Part shown: positions 1-7,357 of the stretch, one piece after another
Layout: each line of letters begins with the position of its first letter
Numbering within the stretch: position 1 is the first letter of the stretch
Source of the DNA: CAINFV01 sp964409235
GTDB lineage: Bacteria; Chlamydiota; Chlamydiia; Chlamydiales; FEN-1388
Assembly (NCBI GenBank): GCA_964409235.1
Contig: CAYPCN010000024.1
Location: 1 to 15,522, forward strand
Reading direction: 5' to 3'
DNA length: 15,522 nt
Notes under the pieces: generated by a model
Database searches by the model: none
What the model was told of the DNA's origin: nothing
The model's input: only the letters and a program-made list of their open reading frames with translations
Position numbers and translations under genes: made by a program

Positions 1-436
1 GCAAAGGGTTGCCGAATGCGAATATCACCCTCAAACGAGGAAGCTGAAAAAGCATATCGGGCAGCGTGGTGAGGTACGTGTGAGTTGCTGAAACAGATTG
101 AAGATTGGCATGCCGACTGAAGGGAGGGAGCTCAGCGATAGGATTGCGATCTACGGAGAAGTGATGAAGATGGCTGAGCTGGCTCATCTCCGGGAGTTTG
201 ATTATATGATTATTGCTTACATTGAAAAGTCGAAGGTTGGGCAGCGAGGTCACGTCCGGAAGTGTGGTGAGTCGATTTCCACTGACGTTGAGGAGTTGAA
301 GCCGCGTGAGCGGAGTCAGGTCCGGGAGCTCAGCGATTTGGGTATCGCGCACAATGAGAAATTGGAGATTAAGGAGTCGCGTGACTTCTGTTGGGAGGAG
401 CAGGAGGTCGTTTCTCTGCACATATAGATACATTAT
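1..436 (-). repeat. Leucine-rich repeat array (66-69 bp units)
   Basis: Residues 209-353 of the F-box/LRR gene split into units starting at residues 209, 232, 254, 276, 298, 320 and 343. Four are exactly 22 residues (66 bp) and two are 23. Each carries the LP near its middle, for example IAELP, LTTLP, IIKLP, IAELP, LTTLP. The 14-base string GGGAGCTCAGCGAT occurs at 126-139 and 324-337, 198 bp apart, which is three 66-bp units. This points to growth by unit duplication. The array continues off the window. Confidence 0.85.
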
Positions 437-1060
437 TTGTGGTGATGTGTCGAACCATTGCCGTACTTGACGTACCTGATAGGCAAAGGACTGTGCTAGA
501 TTAATTTCCGCAGCTTCGCCAAAGGCAAGGAGCAATTGATTGTCATACGCCGTTTGGAGGAACCCTCTCAGCCAGGTTGGATTTTGAGCAAGTGTTCGAA
601 GCGCCTCTCTGTCATTGTTTTTTCTGAGGGCCTCGGGCAAGGTTCGCTCGATCTGTATGAGCTTTGTAACGACAAAAGAGAGGGTAGACGCGCCGAGAGG
701 ACGACAAGAAGAGCCTTCTACTCTACACGCAAAATCTTTCGGAAGCCCAAACGCCAAAGCTAAGGTTCTGACCTGCTCAAGATCGACCCACTGTTTCACA
801 GTTCGAAAGAAGCGACAGGCCAATGCGGAACGCGCGGCCTCGGACGGGGACAGAAAGGAAAACACATGTTCCATTATGTGCAAGTTGCTCATGCCCGCTA
901 CGACCGATCCAGGCTCTTCTACCCGTTGGCCTTGGACGTTTACTTCCCTCCCCTGCCATGTAGCGGAGGGCTGCTGAGCAGAAGGCATGCTGTGCACACC
1001 TTCCGATGTTTGAAAAGAAGGCAAGCTGTCTATAGCTCGGATCTGTGAATTCATAGACAT
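1..1060 (-). CDS. F-box and leucine-rich-repeat protein, candidate host-directed effector (3' end outside window)
   Basis: The minus-strand frame is open from an ATG at 1060 to the window edge, giving 353 codons without a stop; a second ATG lies at 1054. Residues 1-57 are polar and low in hydrophobic residues, with no obvious Sec signal. Residues 58-90 resemble an F-box (MEHVFSFLSPSEAARSALAC followed by RFFRTV), the short helical motif that binds Skp1 in eukaryotic SCF ubiquitin ligases. A helical linker (about 95-208) ends in QVRQVRQWF. From 209 to the edge there are five full and one partial leucine-rich repeats of 22-23 residues, with the pattern LxxLxVxxNxLxxLP. Family knowledge: amoeba-associated chlamydiae carry many F-box/LRR proteins thought to be secreted to hijack host ubiquitination. 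Secretion and substrate are inferred. The gene is divergent from recJ. The LRR call is firm; the F-box call is good but made by eye. No strong Shine-Dalgarno sequence is seen, so the start is 1060 or 1054. Confidence 0.85.
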   Translation of the reverse strand, partial: MSMNSQIRAIDSLPSFQTSEGVHSMPSAQQPSATWQGREVNVQGQRVEEPGSVVAGMSNLHIMEHVFSFLSPSEAARSALACRFFRTVKQWVDLEQVRTLALAFGLPKDFACRVEGSSCRPLGASTLSFVVTKLIQIERTLPEALRKNNDREALRTLAQNPTWLRGFLQTAYDNQLLLAFGEAAEINLAQSFAYQVRQVRQWFDTSPQIMYLYVQRNDLLLLPTEVTRLLNLQFLIVRDTQIAELPDLTPLTRLQLLNVSGNRLTTLPDVTSLPNLRLFNVSNNHIIKLPEMSQLSHLHHFSVDRNPIAELPPFSRHANLQSVSATHTYLTTLPDMLFQLPRLRVIFAFGNPL

Positions 1061-1440
1061 AGCATACCCGTTTTTCTGATTTTTGCTTGGACTGCCGAAC
1101 AAAAGAGGTTAAGAAAGGCCTCTCAGAAGCGGGGGATTCTTGGATAGATTTGGCCACAAAGATCCTACCTCTATCCTCCAAAAAGCACACCGCACAAGAC
1201 CCACTGTAAAGATCGGTTGCTTCGTTTTGGTACAGAGCTTATATTTCCCTTATGCGAGCAACATAGGTGTACATTTGCTACACGGTACGGCGTATCTGCA
1301 CATCATTCAGCAGCGCTTTGTATCGTTTGCCACTATTGAGGAGGGTTTTGCATAACCGCCTCGCCACATCGCCGGGGCTTTGGCATTGTTGATGAGATGC
1401 ATCGAGGTGTGAGTGTGGACCAAGAACGTTGAGAGGACAC
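1061..1440. other. Divergent intergenic region between the F-box/LRR gene and recJ
   Basis: These 380 bases separate two divergently transcribed genes. I see no tRNA-like fold or recognisable coding sequence; the short frames here lack family resemblance and good starts. It should hold promoters for both genes. A possible recJ promoter is listed separately. For the F-box/LRR gene I could not find a convincing -10/-35 pair. Confidence 0.5.
1327..1356 (+). promoter_or_regulatory. Possible sigma-70-type promoter for recJ
   Basis: TTGCCA (1327-1332, five of six matches to the -35 consensus) is followed after 18 bases by CATAAC (1351-1356, four of six matches to the -10). This would give a leader of about 80 bases before the recJ start. 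It is a pattern match only. Confidence 0.3.
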
Positions 1441-3273
1441 GTGAATACTTCTGCAGCTGAGTTTTTAGACCAGCCGACGCTTGCCGTCGACTCAAAACTG
1501 CAGCTTTCCCTCTTCGCCGAGACCCAACCTCCTCTGTGGATAGAGCCCTCTGTCAAACCGGACGTCGCCAAAGCAATCGCCTCAGAATTTCATCTCCATC
1601 CTGTCCTCTCCGAGATTCTTGTGAACAGAAATATCTCTTCACCTGAAGCTATCCATGCCTACCTATATGCACGACTTCCCGACCTCCTCGATCCGTTTCT
1701 CTTTGCTGAGATGCCCAAAGCTGTAGAACGCATAGCCAAGGCCATTCAGAATGAAGAGACCATTGTGATTTACGGCGACAATGATGTCGACGGCATGACG
1801 GGCACCGCGCTGCTTGTGGAGTTTTTGTCCTTTGTTGGCGGCAAGGTTCTCTTTCATATTTCCAATAGAACAGCGCTTCTTCGCCAAAGCATGATCCTAG
1901 ATGCCCTTGAGTTTGCCCTTCGCCATCATGCATCCCTCCTCATCACCGTCGACTGCGGGATCACAGCAGCAGAACACATCGAAGAAGTTGTTCGCCATAA
2001 TGTCGACGTTATTATCACCGATCATCATGAACCGACGAAAAAGATTCCTCACTGTGTTGCGACACTCAACCCCAAGCTCGTCAATTGCGTCTACCCAAAT
2101 CGAGATCTCACCGGTGTTGGCGTCGCTTTCAAGCTAGCCCATGCTTTGACAGAGCATCTTTTGGAAGAAGATAGACTGCATGGCAAGCGCATCGACCTCA
2201 AGCGCTATCTCGACCTTGTGGCCATTGGCACAGTAGCCGATATGGGGGCCTTGACTGGCGAAAATAGAATCTTGGTCAGCTATGGCCTAGAGCAGCTTCG
2301 GAAGACAAAACGCATCGGCCTTTCCAAGCTCCTTTCTATCTGCGGTATCGACGTCCATGATGCCACCACTTCGGTCATCGCATCGAAGATTGCTCCTCGA
2401 CTCAATAGTCTAGGACGCATCGCAGAGCCGGAAAACGGCGTCAAAATCCTCCTCGTCAGAAACGCGCTGGCTGCCGAAAAGCTCGCCATAGAACTCAACT
2501 TATACAATATTGAGCGCCAGAAAATTGAGCGGATGATAACCAAAGACGTCGAAAAACTGCTCCACGATGACAGTACGATCACCGAAAACCGTGCGATCGT
2601 GCTTGCGTCGAGGAAATGGCACCCAGGCATCATCGCCATTCTCGCCATGCGGCTTTCGAAACACTTCAATCGCCCGTGCGTTATGATTGCCTCTGATGGC
2701 CAGATTGGCAAAGGATCGGTGCGATCTATTCCAGAATTCCCTGTTCTGCCCGTGCTGAAAGAACTCTCCGATCTCCTCCTCAACTACGGAGGTCATGATG
2801 CTGCAGCAGGACTTACGGTGCGCGAACAACACATCAAAGAATTTGCGAGCCGTTTTATCCGGATCGCGAACGAAAGACTCCAAGAAACGCACATCCTTCC
2901 TAAGCTATTCCTCGATGCCCAAGTGCCGTTCGATCAGCTGACGTTCGACCTCATGGACTCATTAAAGCTGCTCGAACCATATGGTCAGGGAAACCCGCCT
3001 CCCATTCTCTTCACGGAGGCAACACAGGTACAAGAACCCAAGATCTTTGGTCGGCAACATCTGAAGGTGTTTCTCGAACAGAACGACCGAATGTTGGAGG
3101 GCATCGCCTCAGGGCAGGCGTACCGCATATCTCAATTGAGAGGATGGCGAGGTCGCGTCAGCGTGGCCTACACACCGCAGGTGAGTGGGTCAAGCATCCA
3201 CCTCATCGTACGCGACTTCCAAAAAGGCGATGACAAAAGCACATGTCCGCGACCCCACCTCCGCGCTGGGTAA
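1441..3273 (+). CDS. recJ: Single-stranded-DNA-specific 5'-3' exonuclease RecJ
   Basis: RecJ degrades single-stranded DNA 5' to 3' in recombination, mismatch and excision repair. The 610-residue product has the DHH-phosphoesterase motifs in order: YGDNDVDG (D113, D115, D117), LLITVDCG, ITDHHEP (D194, H195, H196), a VAIGTVADM block and RLNSLGRI. The C-terminal half has a DHHA1-type WHPGIIAILAMRL segment and the YGGHDAAAG motif (G450, G451, H452). An OB-like end follows. Length is near the family's usual 560-600. I chose GTG at 1441 because GAGAGG (1431-1436) sits four bases upstream; an in-frame TTG at 1429 overlaps that site. Motif I has N114 where Y is common, and the usual EGYGL-type stretch before VDCG is replaced by ALLRQSMILDAL. 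All metal-binding Asp and His residues seen are kept, so activity is likely. It is convergent with euo, as expected for the chlamydial recJ/euo pair. Confidence 0.95.
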   Translation: MNTSAAEFLDQPTLAVDSKLQLSLFAETQPPLWIEPSVKPDVAKAIASEFHLHPVLSEILVNRNISSPEAIHAYLYARLPDLLDPFLFAEMPKAVERIAKAIQNEETIVIYGDNDVDGMTGTALLVEFLSFVGGKVLFHISNRTALLRQSMILDALEFALRHHASLLITVDCGITAAEHIEEVVRHNVDVIITDHHEPTKKIPHCVATLNPKLVNCVYPNRDLTGVGVAFKLAHALTEHLLEEDRLHGKRIDLKRYLDLVAIGTVADMGALTGENRILVSYGLEQLRKTKRIGLSKLLSICGIDVHDATTSVIASKIAPRLNSLGRIAEPENGVKILLVRNALAAEKLAIELNLYNIERQKIERMITKDVEKLLHDDSTITENRAIVLASRKWHPGIIAILAMRLSKHFNRPCVMIASDGQIGKGSVRSIPEFPVLPVLKELSDLLLNYGGHDAAAGLTVREQHIKEFASRFIRIANERLQETHILPKLFLDAQVPFDQLTFDLMDSLKLLEPYGQGNPPPILFTEATQVQEPKIFGRQHLKVFLEQNDRMLEGIASGQAYRISQLRGWRGRVSVAYTPQVSGSSIHLIVRDFQKGDDKSTCPRPHLRAG

Positions 3274-3385
3274 GCAAGGCAGCCAAATAGTGGCGAGGAA
3301 AAACGCAGAGGAGGTTGGCCGCCATAACGTGCTAGTTCCGAGCAGAGGAGTACAAACATGTACGCCAAAGCGACCCCGTTCGATC

Positions 3386-3805
3386 TTAGGCTACTTTGCG
3401 CTTTTTGGACGCTAAATATTGCTCTTTGTACGATTTGACATCGTTCTCATGAATCACCCATGCAGCTCCCTTGCGAATGGCTTTCAAGTATCCACTTCGG
3501 GCAGCATAGTAGATTTTTTGAGCGGGAACATTCAGCAACTTCGCCACTTGGTTGACAGAGTAGAACCCCTTGGAGTTGTCAAATAGGAGCTCGCCTTCAA
3601 ACATCGAACGCGTTCTCGAATATTTCAATCTCTTGTACTCGCGTAAATCAGCCAAATCAATCATCCAGCAACGAGTGTCCTTTCTCGCGCGCAATTTATT
3701 TGACTTGATAGCCACATAAATGGCTTGGCGTGTCACATTGTGAATTCTTGCCGCCTCAGTAATTGAGACAAGCCCATGTAATTCATTATCAGATTGTTTT
3801 TCCAT
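3386..3805 (-). CDS. euo: EUO-type developmental transcription repressor with two HTH domains
   Basis: In Chlamydia, EUO is made early in infection and represses late (reticulate-to-elementary body) genes. The 139-residue product has two tandem excisionase/MerR-like winged HTH domains. The first spans about 12-60 (SITEAARIHNVTRQAIYVAI) and the second about 80-135 (FYSVNQVAKLLNVPAQKIYY, then AAWVIHENDV). The linker contains GELLFDNSKGFYSV, which I recall as nearly identical in C. trachomatis EUO, and the gene sits beside recJ as there. ATG at 3805 was chosen because AGGTG lies six bases upstream; an in-frame GTG at 3814 would add three residues. The protein ends soon after the second domain with a basic KKRKVA tail, whereas I recall C. 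trachomatis EUO at about 180 residues. The missing part would be the C-terminal extension, so DNA binding should be intact. Assignment is from sequence recall plus context and is strong. Confidence 0.9.
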   Translation of the reverse strand: MEKQSDNELHGLVSITEAARIHNVTRQAIYVAIKSNKLRARKDTRCWMIDLADLREYKRLKYSRTRSMFEGELLFDNSKGFYSVNQVAKLLNVPAQKIYYAARSGYLKAIRKGAAWVIHENDVKSYKEQYLASKKRKVA

Positions 3806-3818
3806 CCCTTTCACCTAA

Positions 3819-3824
3819 ATTATA
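3819..3824 (-). promoter_or_regulatory. TATAAT -10-like box upstream of euo
   Basis: On the minus strand a perfect TATAAT lies 13 bases before the euo ATG. No good -35 is found at 16-18 bases (nearest is TGTGGA). Transcription from it would leave a leader of only about 7 bases, which would cut off the Shine-Dalgarno, so it may be fortuitous. Confidence 0.25.
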
Positions 3825-3910
3825 TAACAACCATTTAGTCTCCACACAGGCGCTAAATAGGCTGCGTTCCATAAAATACGGGTCGATTATCCACAAAAAA
3901 AGAATATGTA

Positions 3911-4048
3911 TCAAGTACCTTGTGCAACTTTGATCGCCTTGCGTGTACTCTGTTCGAGATCTACGCCACGAACGTACCCGAGCATTGCCCTTGAGCAAAA
4001 GAACCCCTCTCGTATTCGCGCCCGTATGTTTGCTGGGTCTTCAAGCAT
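3911..4048 (-). CDS. Possible small protein of 45 residues, function unknown
   Basis: A minus-strand ATG at 4048 opens a 45-codon frame ending in TGA at 3911-3913, with GGAAG four bases upstream of the ATG as a possible ribosome site. The product starts MLEDPANIRARIREGFFC and includes a LEQSTRKAIKVAQ stretch. Its composition (many Arg, Ala, Ile and Glu) is protein-like, and it would be cotranscribed with euo about 105 bases downstream. I recognise no family. It could be a real short gene, a gene remnant, or chance. Confidence 0.25.
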   Translation of the reverse strand: MLEDPANIRARIREGFFCSRAMLGYVRGVDLEQSTRKAIKVAQGT

Positions 4049-4107
4049 AATACTTCCGCATCCGCTTCTGAAACGAACCTAGAATACACTCTACTCTCGA
4101 CTTTTCC

Positions 4108-4136
4108 TTGAACATTTATCAGCGGTCTGGTAGGCT
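4108..4136 (+). promoter_or_regulatory. Probable sigma-70-type promoter of the first translocase gene
   Basis: TTGAAC (4108-4113) and TAGGCT (4131-4136) are 17 bases apart, placing a start at about 4143 just ahead of the AGAGG ribosome site before the ATG at 4160. The -35 is good and the -10 moderate. Confidence 0.4.
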
Positions 4137-4159
4137 TATTCTGGACTCAGAGGTCTTCC

Positions 4160-5728
4160 ATGAGTGGCAGTTCAACATCGGAAACGTTTGGCACGTGGCG
4201 CACATACCTGTGGCCAGTCCACGGTCAAGAGCTGAAAAAGCTCATTCCCATGTTGTTGATCTTTTTTCTTCTCGCCTTTGATTACAATGTCCTTCGATGC
4301 ATGAAGGATACCTTAGTCATTACGGCCAAGCATTCAGGCGCAGAAGTCATCCCCTTCATCAAAGTATGGGTAATGTTCCCCATGTCTCTTCTCTGCACAT
4401 GGGTTTTTATCCGCTTATCCAATCGTTTTAGCAGAGAACACGTGTTCTACCTTATGCTCAGCTTCTTTCTCGCCTTTTTTTTCGCTTTCGCCTTCTACCT
4501 CTATCCTAAGAGAGAGGCTGTGCATTTACACTCTACTGCCGACTTCCTTGCAACGGTACTGCCAGTGGGATGTAAGGGACTCATCTCCATGATTCGATAT
4601 TGGAGCTTCACGATCTTTTACGCTATGGCCGAACTGTGGAGCAACATTATCCTTGCTATGCTTTGCTGGGGATATGCCAACCAAATCACGCGCCTCGACG
4701 AGGCGAGGCGGTTTTACGGCATTCTTGGTGTTGGCATTAACATCTCTGGAATTGCCGCAGGGCAGCTTTCCATCTTCGCCACACAACTTTCCCGGTCACA
4801 GATAGCAGCGGCCGGAGATTCCTGGGGACCAACGTTAGAATACCTCATCACAATGGTCGTGGGGGCCGGAGGATTGGCCCTTCTTCTCTTTGCCCACCTG
4901 AATCGCATCCTCAAACATCACCCCGAACTCGGCCCTTCAACAGACTCTGTGGCATCAAAGAAAACAAAAAAGCTCAAACTCTCGATGCGGGAAAATATCC
5001 GCTATCTCCTCTCTTCTCACTACCTGCTCTGTTTGGTGGCGATCGTTGTCTCGTACAATGTCGTCATCAACCTCGTCGAAGTTCTGTGGAAACAGGAAGT
5101 CAAAGAGCTCTACCCAAACCCTCTTTCGTACAATCTCTACATGAACGAGGTGACGACTTGGATAGGCGTTCTTGCAACGTTCGCTTCGCTCCTTGTGTCG
5201 GGCAATTCCTTGCGGCTTTTCGGCTGGACAGCAACAGCGCTGATCACACCTGCCATTCTCCTCATCACCAGCGTCGGTTTCTTTGGTTTCTTCTTCTTAA
5301 AAGGATCTCCAGAGCTTACCCTTGCTTTCGCGGGCATTTCTCCACTGACACTCGTGGTCTTCTTTGGAACCCTTCAAAACTGTTGTTCCCGCGCCGCGAA
5401 GTATACGGTCTTTGACGCTACCAAAGAGATGGTCTTCATCCCCCTCTCTCAAGAAGAAAAAATTAAAGGGAAGGCCGCCATTGACGGCATCTGTAACCGC
5501 CTTGGCAAGTCAGGAGGGTCGGTTATCTATCAATTCCTACTCGTCATCTTCTCTACTATCTCAGCATGCGCTCCCTATGTTGCTGTCATCCTCTTCTCCA
5601 TCATCGGCATGTGGATCATGGCCGTGCGAAGCCTTGGCAAGCAATTCCACGAAAAAATCCAGCCTCAGATTGAACCGCAAGCTGCCCCTGCAGAGCTTAC
5701 GCCTAACCCTGTAGTATCTTCAACGTAG
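4160..5728 (+). CDS. Nucleotide transporter / ATP-ADP translocase (NTT family), first copy
   Basis: NTT (Tlc) carriers of Chlamydiae, Rickettsiae and plastids move nucleotides across the inner membrane, either swapping host ATP for ADP or importing nucleotides with protons. The 522-residue product is very hydrophobic with about 11-12 membrane segments beginning near residue 27. Family signatures are LRCMKDTLVITAKHSGAEVI near residue 45, LPVGCKGLISM, a CWGYANQITRLDEARRFYG loop, and FDATKEMVFIPL followed by KIKGKAAIDGI in the C-terminal half. The polar, proline-rich C-terminal tail (about 495-522) should be cytoplasmic. AGAGG precedes the ATG. Roughly 58% identity to the next gene over the first 65 aligned residues, counted by eye, marks them as paralogues. 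Family is certain; substrate (ATP/ADP exchange or broader nucleotides) cannot be set from sequence alone. Confidence 0.95.
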   Translation: MSGSSTSETFGTWRTYLWPVHGQELKKLIPMLLIFFLLAFDYNVLRCMKDTLVITAKHSGAEVIPFIKVWVMFPMSLLCTWVFIRLSNRFSREHVFYLMLSFFLAFFFAFAFYLYPKREAVHLHSTADFLATVLPVGCKGLISMIRYWSFTIFYAMAELWSNIILAMLCWGYANQITRLDEARRFYGILGVGINISGIAAGQLSIFATQLSRSQIAAAGDSWGPTLEYLITMVVGAGGLALLLFAHLNRILKHHPELGPSTDSVASKKTKKLKLSMRENIRYLLSSHYLLCLVAIVVSYNVVINLVEVLWKQEVKELYPNPLSYNLYMNEVTTWIGVLATFASLLVSGNSLRLFGWTATALITPAILLITSVGFFGFFFLKGSPELTLAFAGISPLTLVVFFGTLQNCCSRAAKYTVFDATKEMVFIPLSQEEKIKGKAAIDGICNRLGKSGGSVIYQFLLVIFSTISACAPYVAVILFSIIGMWIMAVRSLGKQFHEKIQPQIEPQAAPAELTPNPVVSST

Positions 5729-5757
5729 TTTCAGCTTCATTACAACGAGAAATTATC

Positions 5758-5786
5758 TTGAAAGAAAAGAAAATTATTTATAGAAT
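5758..5786 (+). promoter_or_regulatory. Strong sigma-70-type promoter of the second translocase gene
   Basis: TTGAAA (5758-5763), a 17-base A/T-rich spacer and TAGAAT (5781-5786) make a near-consensus promoter in the 81-base gap between the two translocases. AGGAGAG (5799-5805) follows as ribosome site. The second copy can therefore be transcribed on its own. Confidence 0.65.
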
Positions 5787-5809
5787 TATTCCTCATTTAG
5801 GAGAGAACA

Positions 5810-7357
5810 ATGCTTCAGACAGAAAGCAGTGCCTTTTCGGGCATTCGCTCATTTCTCTGGCCTGTCCATGCGCACGAGGTCAAAAAACTTGTGCCCATGG
5901 TCCTCATGCTCTCTCTTGTGGCCCTTGACTACAGCATTCTGCGAAATCTCAAAGACGCATTAGTCATTACCGCACGTGGATCAGGAGCAGAGGTCATTCC
6001 CTTTATCAAGCTGTGGGGCATGCTGCCAGCGGCGATTCTCGCCACGATGGCGTTCTCCTTTCTCCTCAACCGATTCTCTCGTACCACTGTCGTCAATATA
6101 ATCATCCTCTCGTTCGCCGCGTTCTTCCTTCTCTTCTGCTTGTGGATTTATCCAAACCGAGACGCCCTTCACCCCAATGCCTCTGCCGACTTTCTTGAAG
6201 GCGTTCTTCCCTTGGGCTGCAAAGGCCTCATCGCCATGTACCGCAATTGGACGCTCACTGGGTTCTATATCATTTCCGAACTCTGGGGAACGCTCGTGCT
6301 CCAAGTCCTCATGTGGGGCTTTGCCAATGAAATCACCAAGATCTCAGAAGCTCCTCGCTTCTATAGCGTAGCGGTTATAGCCTGCAACATCGCCGCTTTC
6401 ATCGCAGGACAAATCGCCGTCGCGCTCACCAATGCGCAGTTTAATGCCAATTTTAGCTTTGGAAAAGATGCCTGGGAACAGTCGATGACCAAGATCCTCT
6501 TGCTCGTCGTCGGCCTTGCCCTCCTCTGTCTGGCGACATTCTGGTGGATGAACCGATATGTTCTCTCTCAACCTGCCTACCTTCCCAAAGACGAGGAACG
6601 GTCCCAGAAGAAAACGAAGAAACAGCTCAACTTCAAAGAAAGCCTCATTTGCATTGCCAACTCAAAATACCTTCTTGGCATCGCCTCCATCGTCATTTCG
6701 TACAACCTGGTGATCAACCTCGTCGAAGTCATCTGGAAAGATCGCCTTCGCCAGCTGTATCCCTCGACTGTCGACTACAACATCTATATCAACAACCTGA
6801 CGAGCATCATGGGTTTCATCGCGCTGATAGCGTCTGTTGTCATGGCCGGCATCATCAACCGCCTGGGATGGACCAAAACAGCACTTCTGACCCCCTCTAT
6901 CTTGATGATCACGACCGTTGCGTTCTTCGGCTGCCTCTTTGGAGGAGAGGCCATCTCCCCCTTCGTATCCACCATCCTTGGCACCACGCCACTAGCTCTA
7001 GCAGTGTTCTTCGGGTCGGTCCAGAATTGCTTCACCAAAGCGGCAAAGTACTCCTTGTTCGATGCGACCAAGGAAATGGCCTTTATCCCTCTCGATCGAG
7101 ACGAACGGATCAAGGGAAAAGCGGCCATCGACGGCATTGGCTCGAGAATGGCAAAATCCGCTGGATCGGTGATCCACCAAGGGTTGTTGCTGATCTTCGG
7201 GACGTTAGCCTCCAGCGCCCCGTATGTAGCGTTGATTGTCGCCGCCGCCACCGCAGTTTGGATTATCGCCGTACAAGCTCTTGGCAAAGAATTCCGGAAT
7301 TATCTCAAAGAACACGAAGAACAGCCTGTTACCGAAACAGGAGCGGCCGAGCGGTAG
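5810..7357 (+). CDS. Nucleotide transporter / ATP-ADP translocase (NTT family), second copy
   Basis: This is a second NTT-type inner-membrane nucleotide carrier of 515 residues with the same plan as its upstream neighbour: about 11-12 membrane segments, LRNLKDALVITARGSGAEVI near the N-terminus, LPLGCKGLIAM, MWGFANEITKISEAPRFYS, and FDATKEMAFIPL followed by RIKGKAAIDGI. The ATG at 5810 has AGGAGAG five bases upstream. In C. trachomatis the gene next to pgsA and sohB is npt2 (a proton-driven nucleotide importer, from memory), so synteny favours this copy as its counterpart, but a tandem duplication can blur that. The last 58 bases overlap the end of the opposing pgsA gene. A long +1-frame ORF inside it (from 6544) is a shadow. 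Confidence 0.95.
   Translation: MLQTESSAFSGIRSFLWPVHAHEVKKLVPMVLMLSLVALDYSILRNLKDALVITARGSGAEVIPFIKLWGMLPAAILATMAFSFLLNRFSRTTVVNIIILSFAAFFLLFCLWIYPNRDALHPNASADFLEGVLPLGCKGLIAMYRNWTLTGFYIISELWGTLVLQVLMWGFANEITKISEAPRFYSVAVIACNIAAFIAGQIAVALTNAQFNANFSFGKDAWEQSMTKILLLVVGLALLCLATFWWMNRYVLSQPAYLPKDEERSQKKTKKQLNFKESLICIANSKYLLGIASIVISYNLVINLVEVIWKDRLRQLYPSTVDYNIYINNLTSIMGFIALIASVVMAGIINRLGWTKTALLTPSILMITTVAFFGCLFGGEAISPFVSTILGTTPLALAVFFGSVQNCFTKAAKYSLFDATKEMAFIPLDRDERIKGKAAIDGIGSRMAKSAGSVIHQGLLLIFGTLASSAPYVALIVAAATAVWIIAVQALGKEFRNYLKEHEEQPVTETGAAER

Larger units (their letters stand above)
3806..4159. other. Intergenic region between euo and the first translocase
   Basis: This 354-base gap lies between divergent genes. 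It holds the euo -10-like box, a possible 45-codon minus-strand ORF (3911-4048) and a promoter for the translocase gene (4108-4136). I found no tRNA, convincing hairpin terminator or mobile element end in it. Confidence 0.5.

Noticed and set aside
98..427. Plus-strand 109-residue frame
   Set aside because: It is antisense, in codon register, to the LRR array of the F-box/LRR gene. Its repeat-like look comes from the LRR units, and it has only a TTG start.
777..1190. Minus-strand 137-residue frame
   Set aside because: It overlaps the F-box region in another frame and shows no family features, whereas the F-box/LRR frame is longer and clearly modular.
1140..1355. 71-residue plus-strand frame upstream of recJ
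   Set aside because: It has a TTG start without a ribosome site and no recognisable features.
3274..3385. Possible terminator between convergent recJ and euo
   Set aside because: Only a 4-bp stem (GCCA-TGGC) is seen and no T-run follows; too weak to call.
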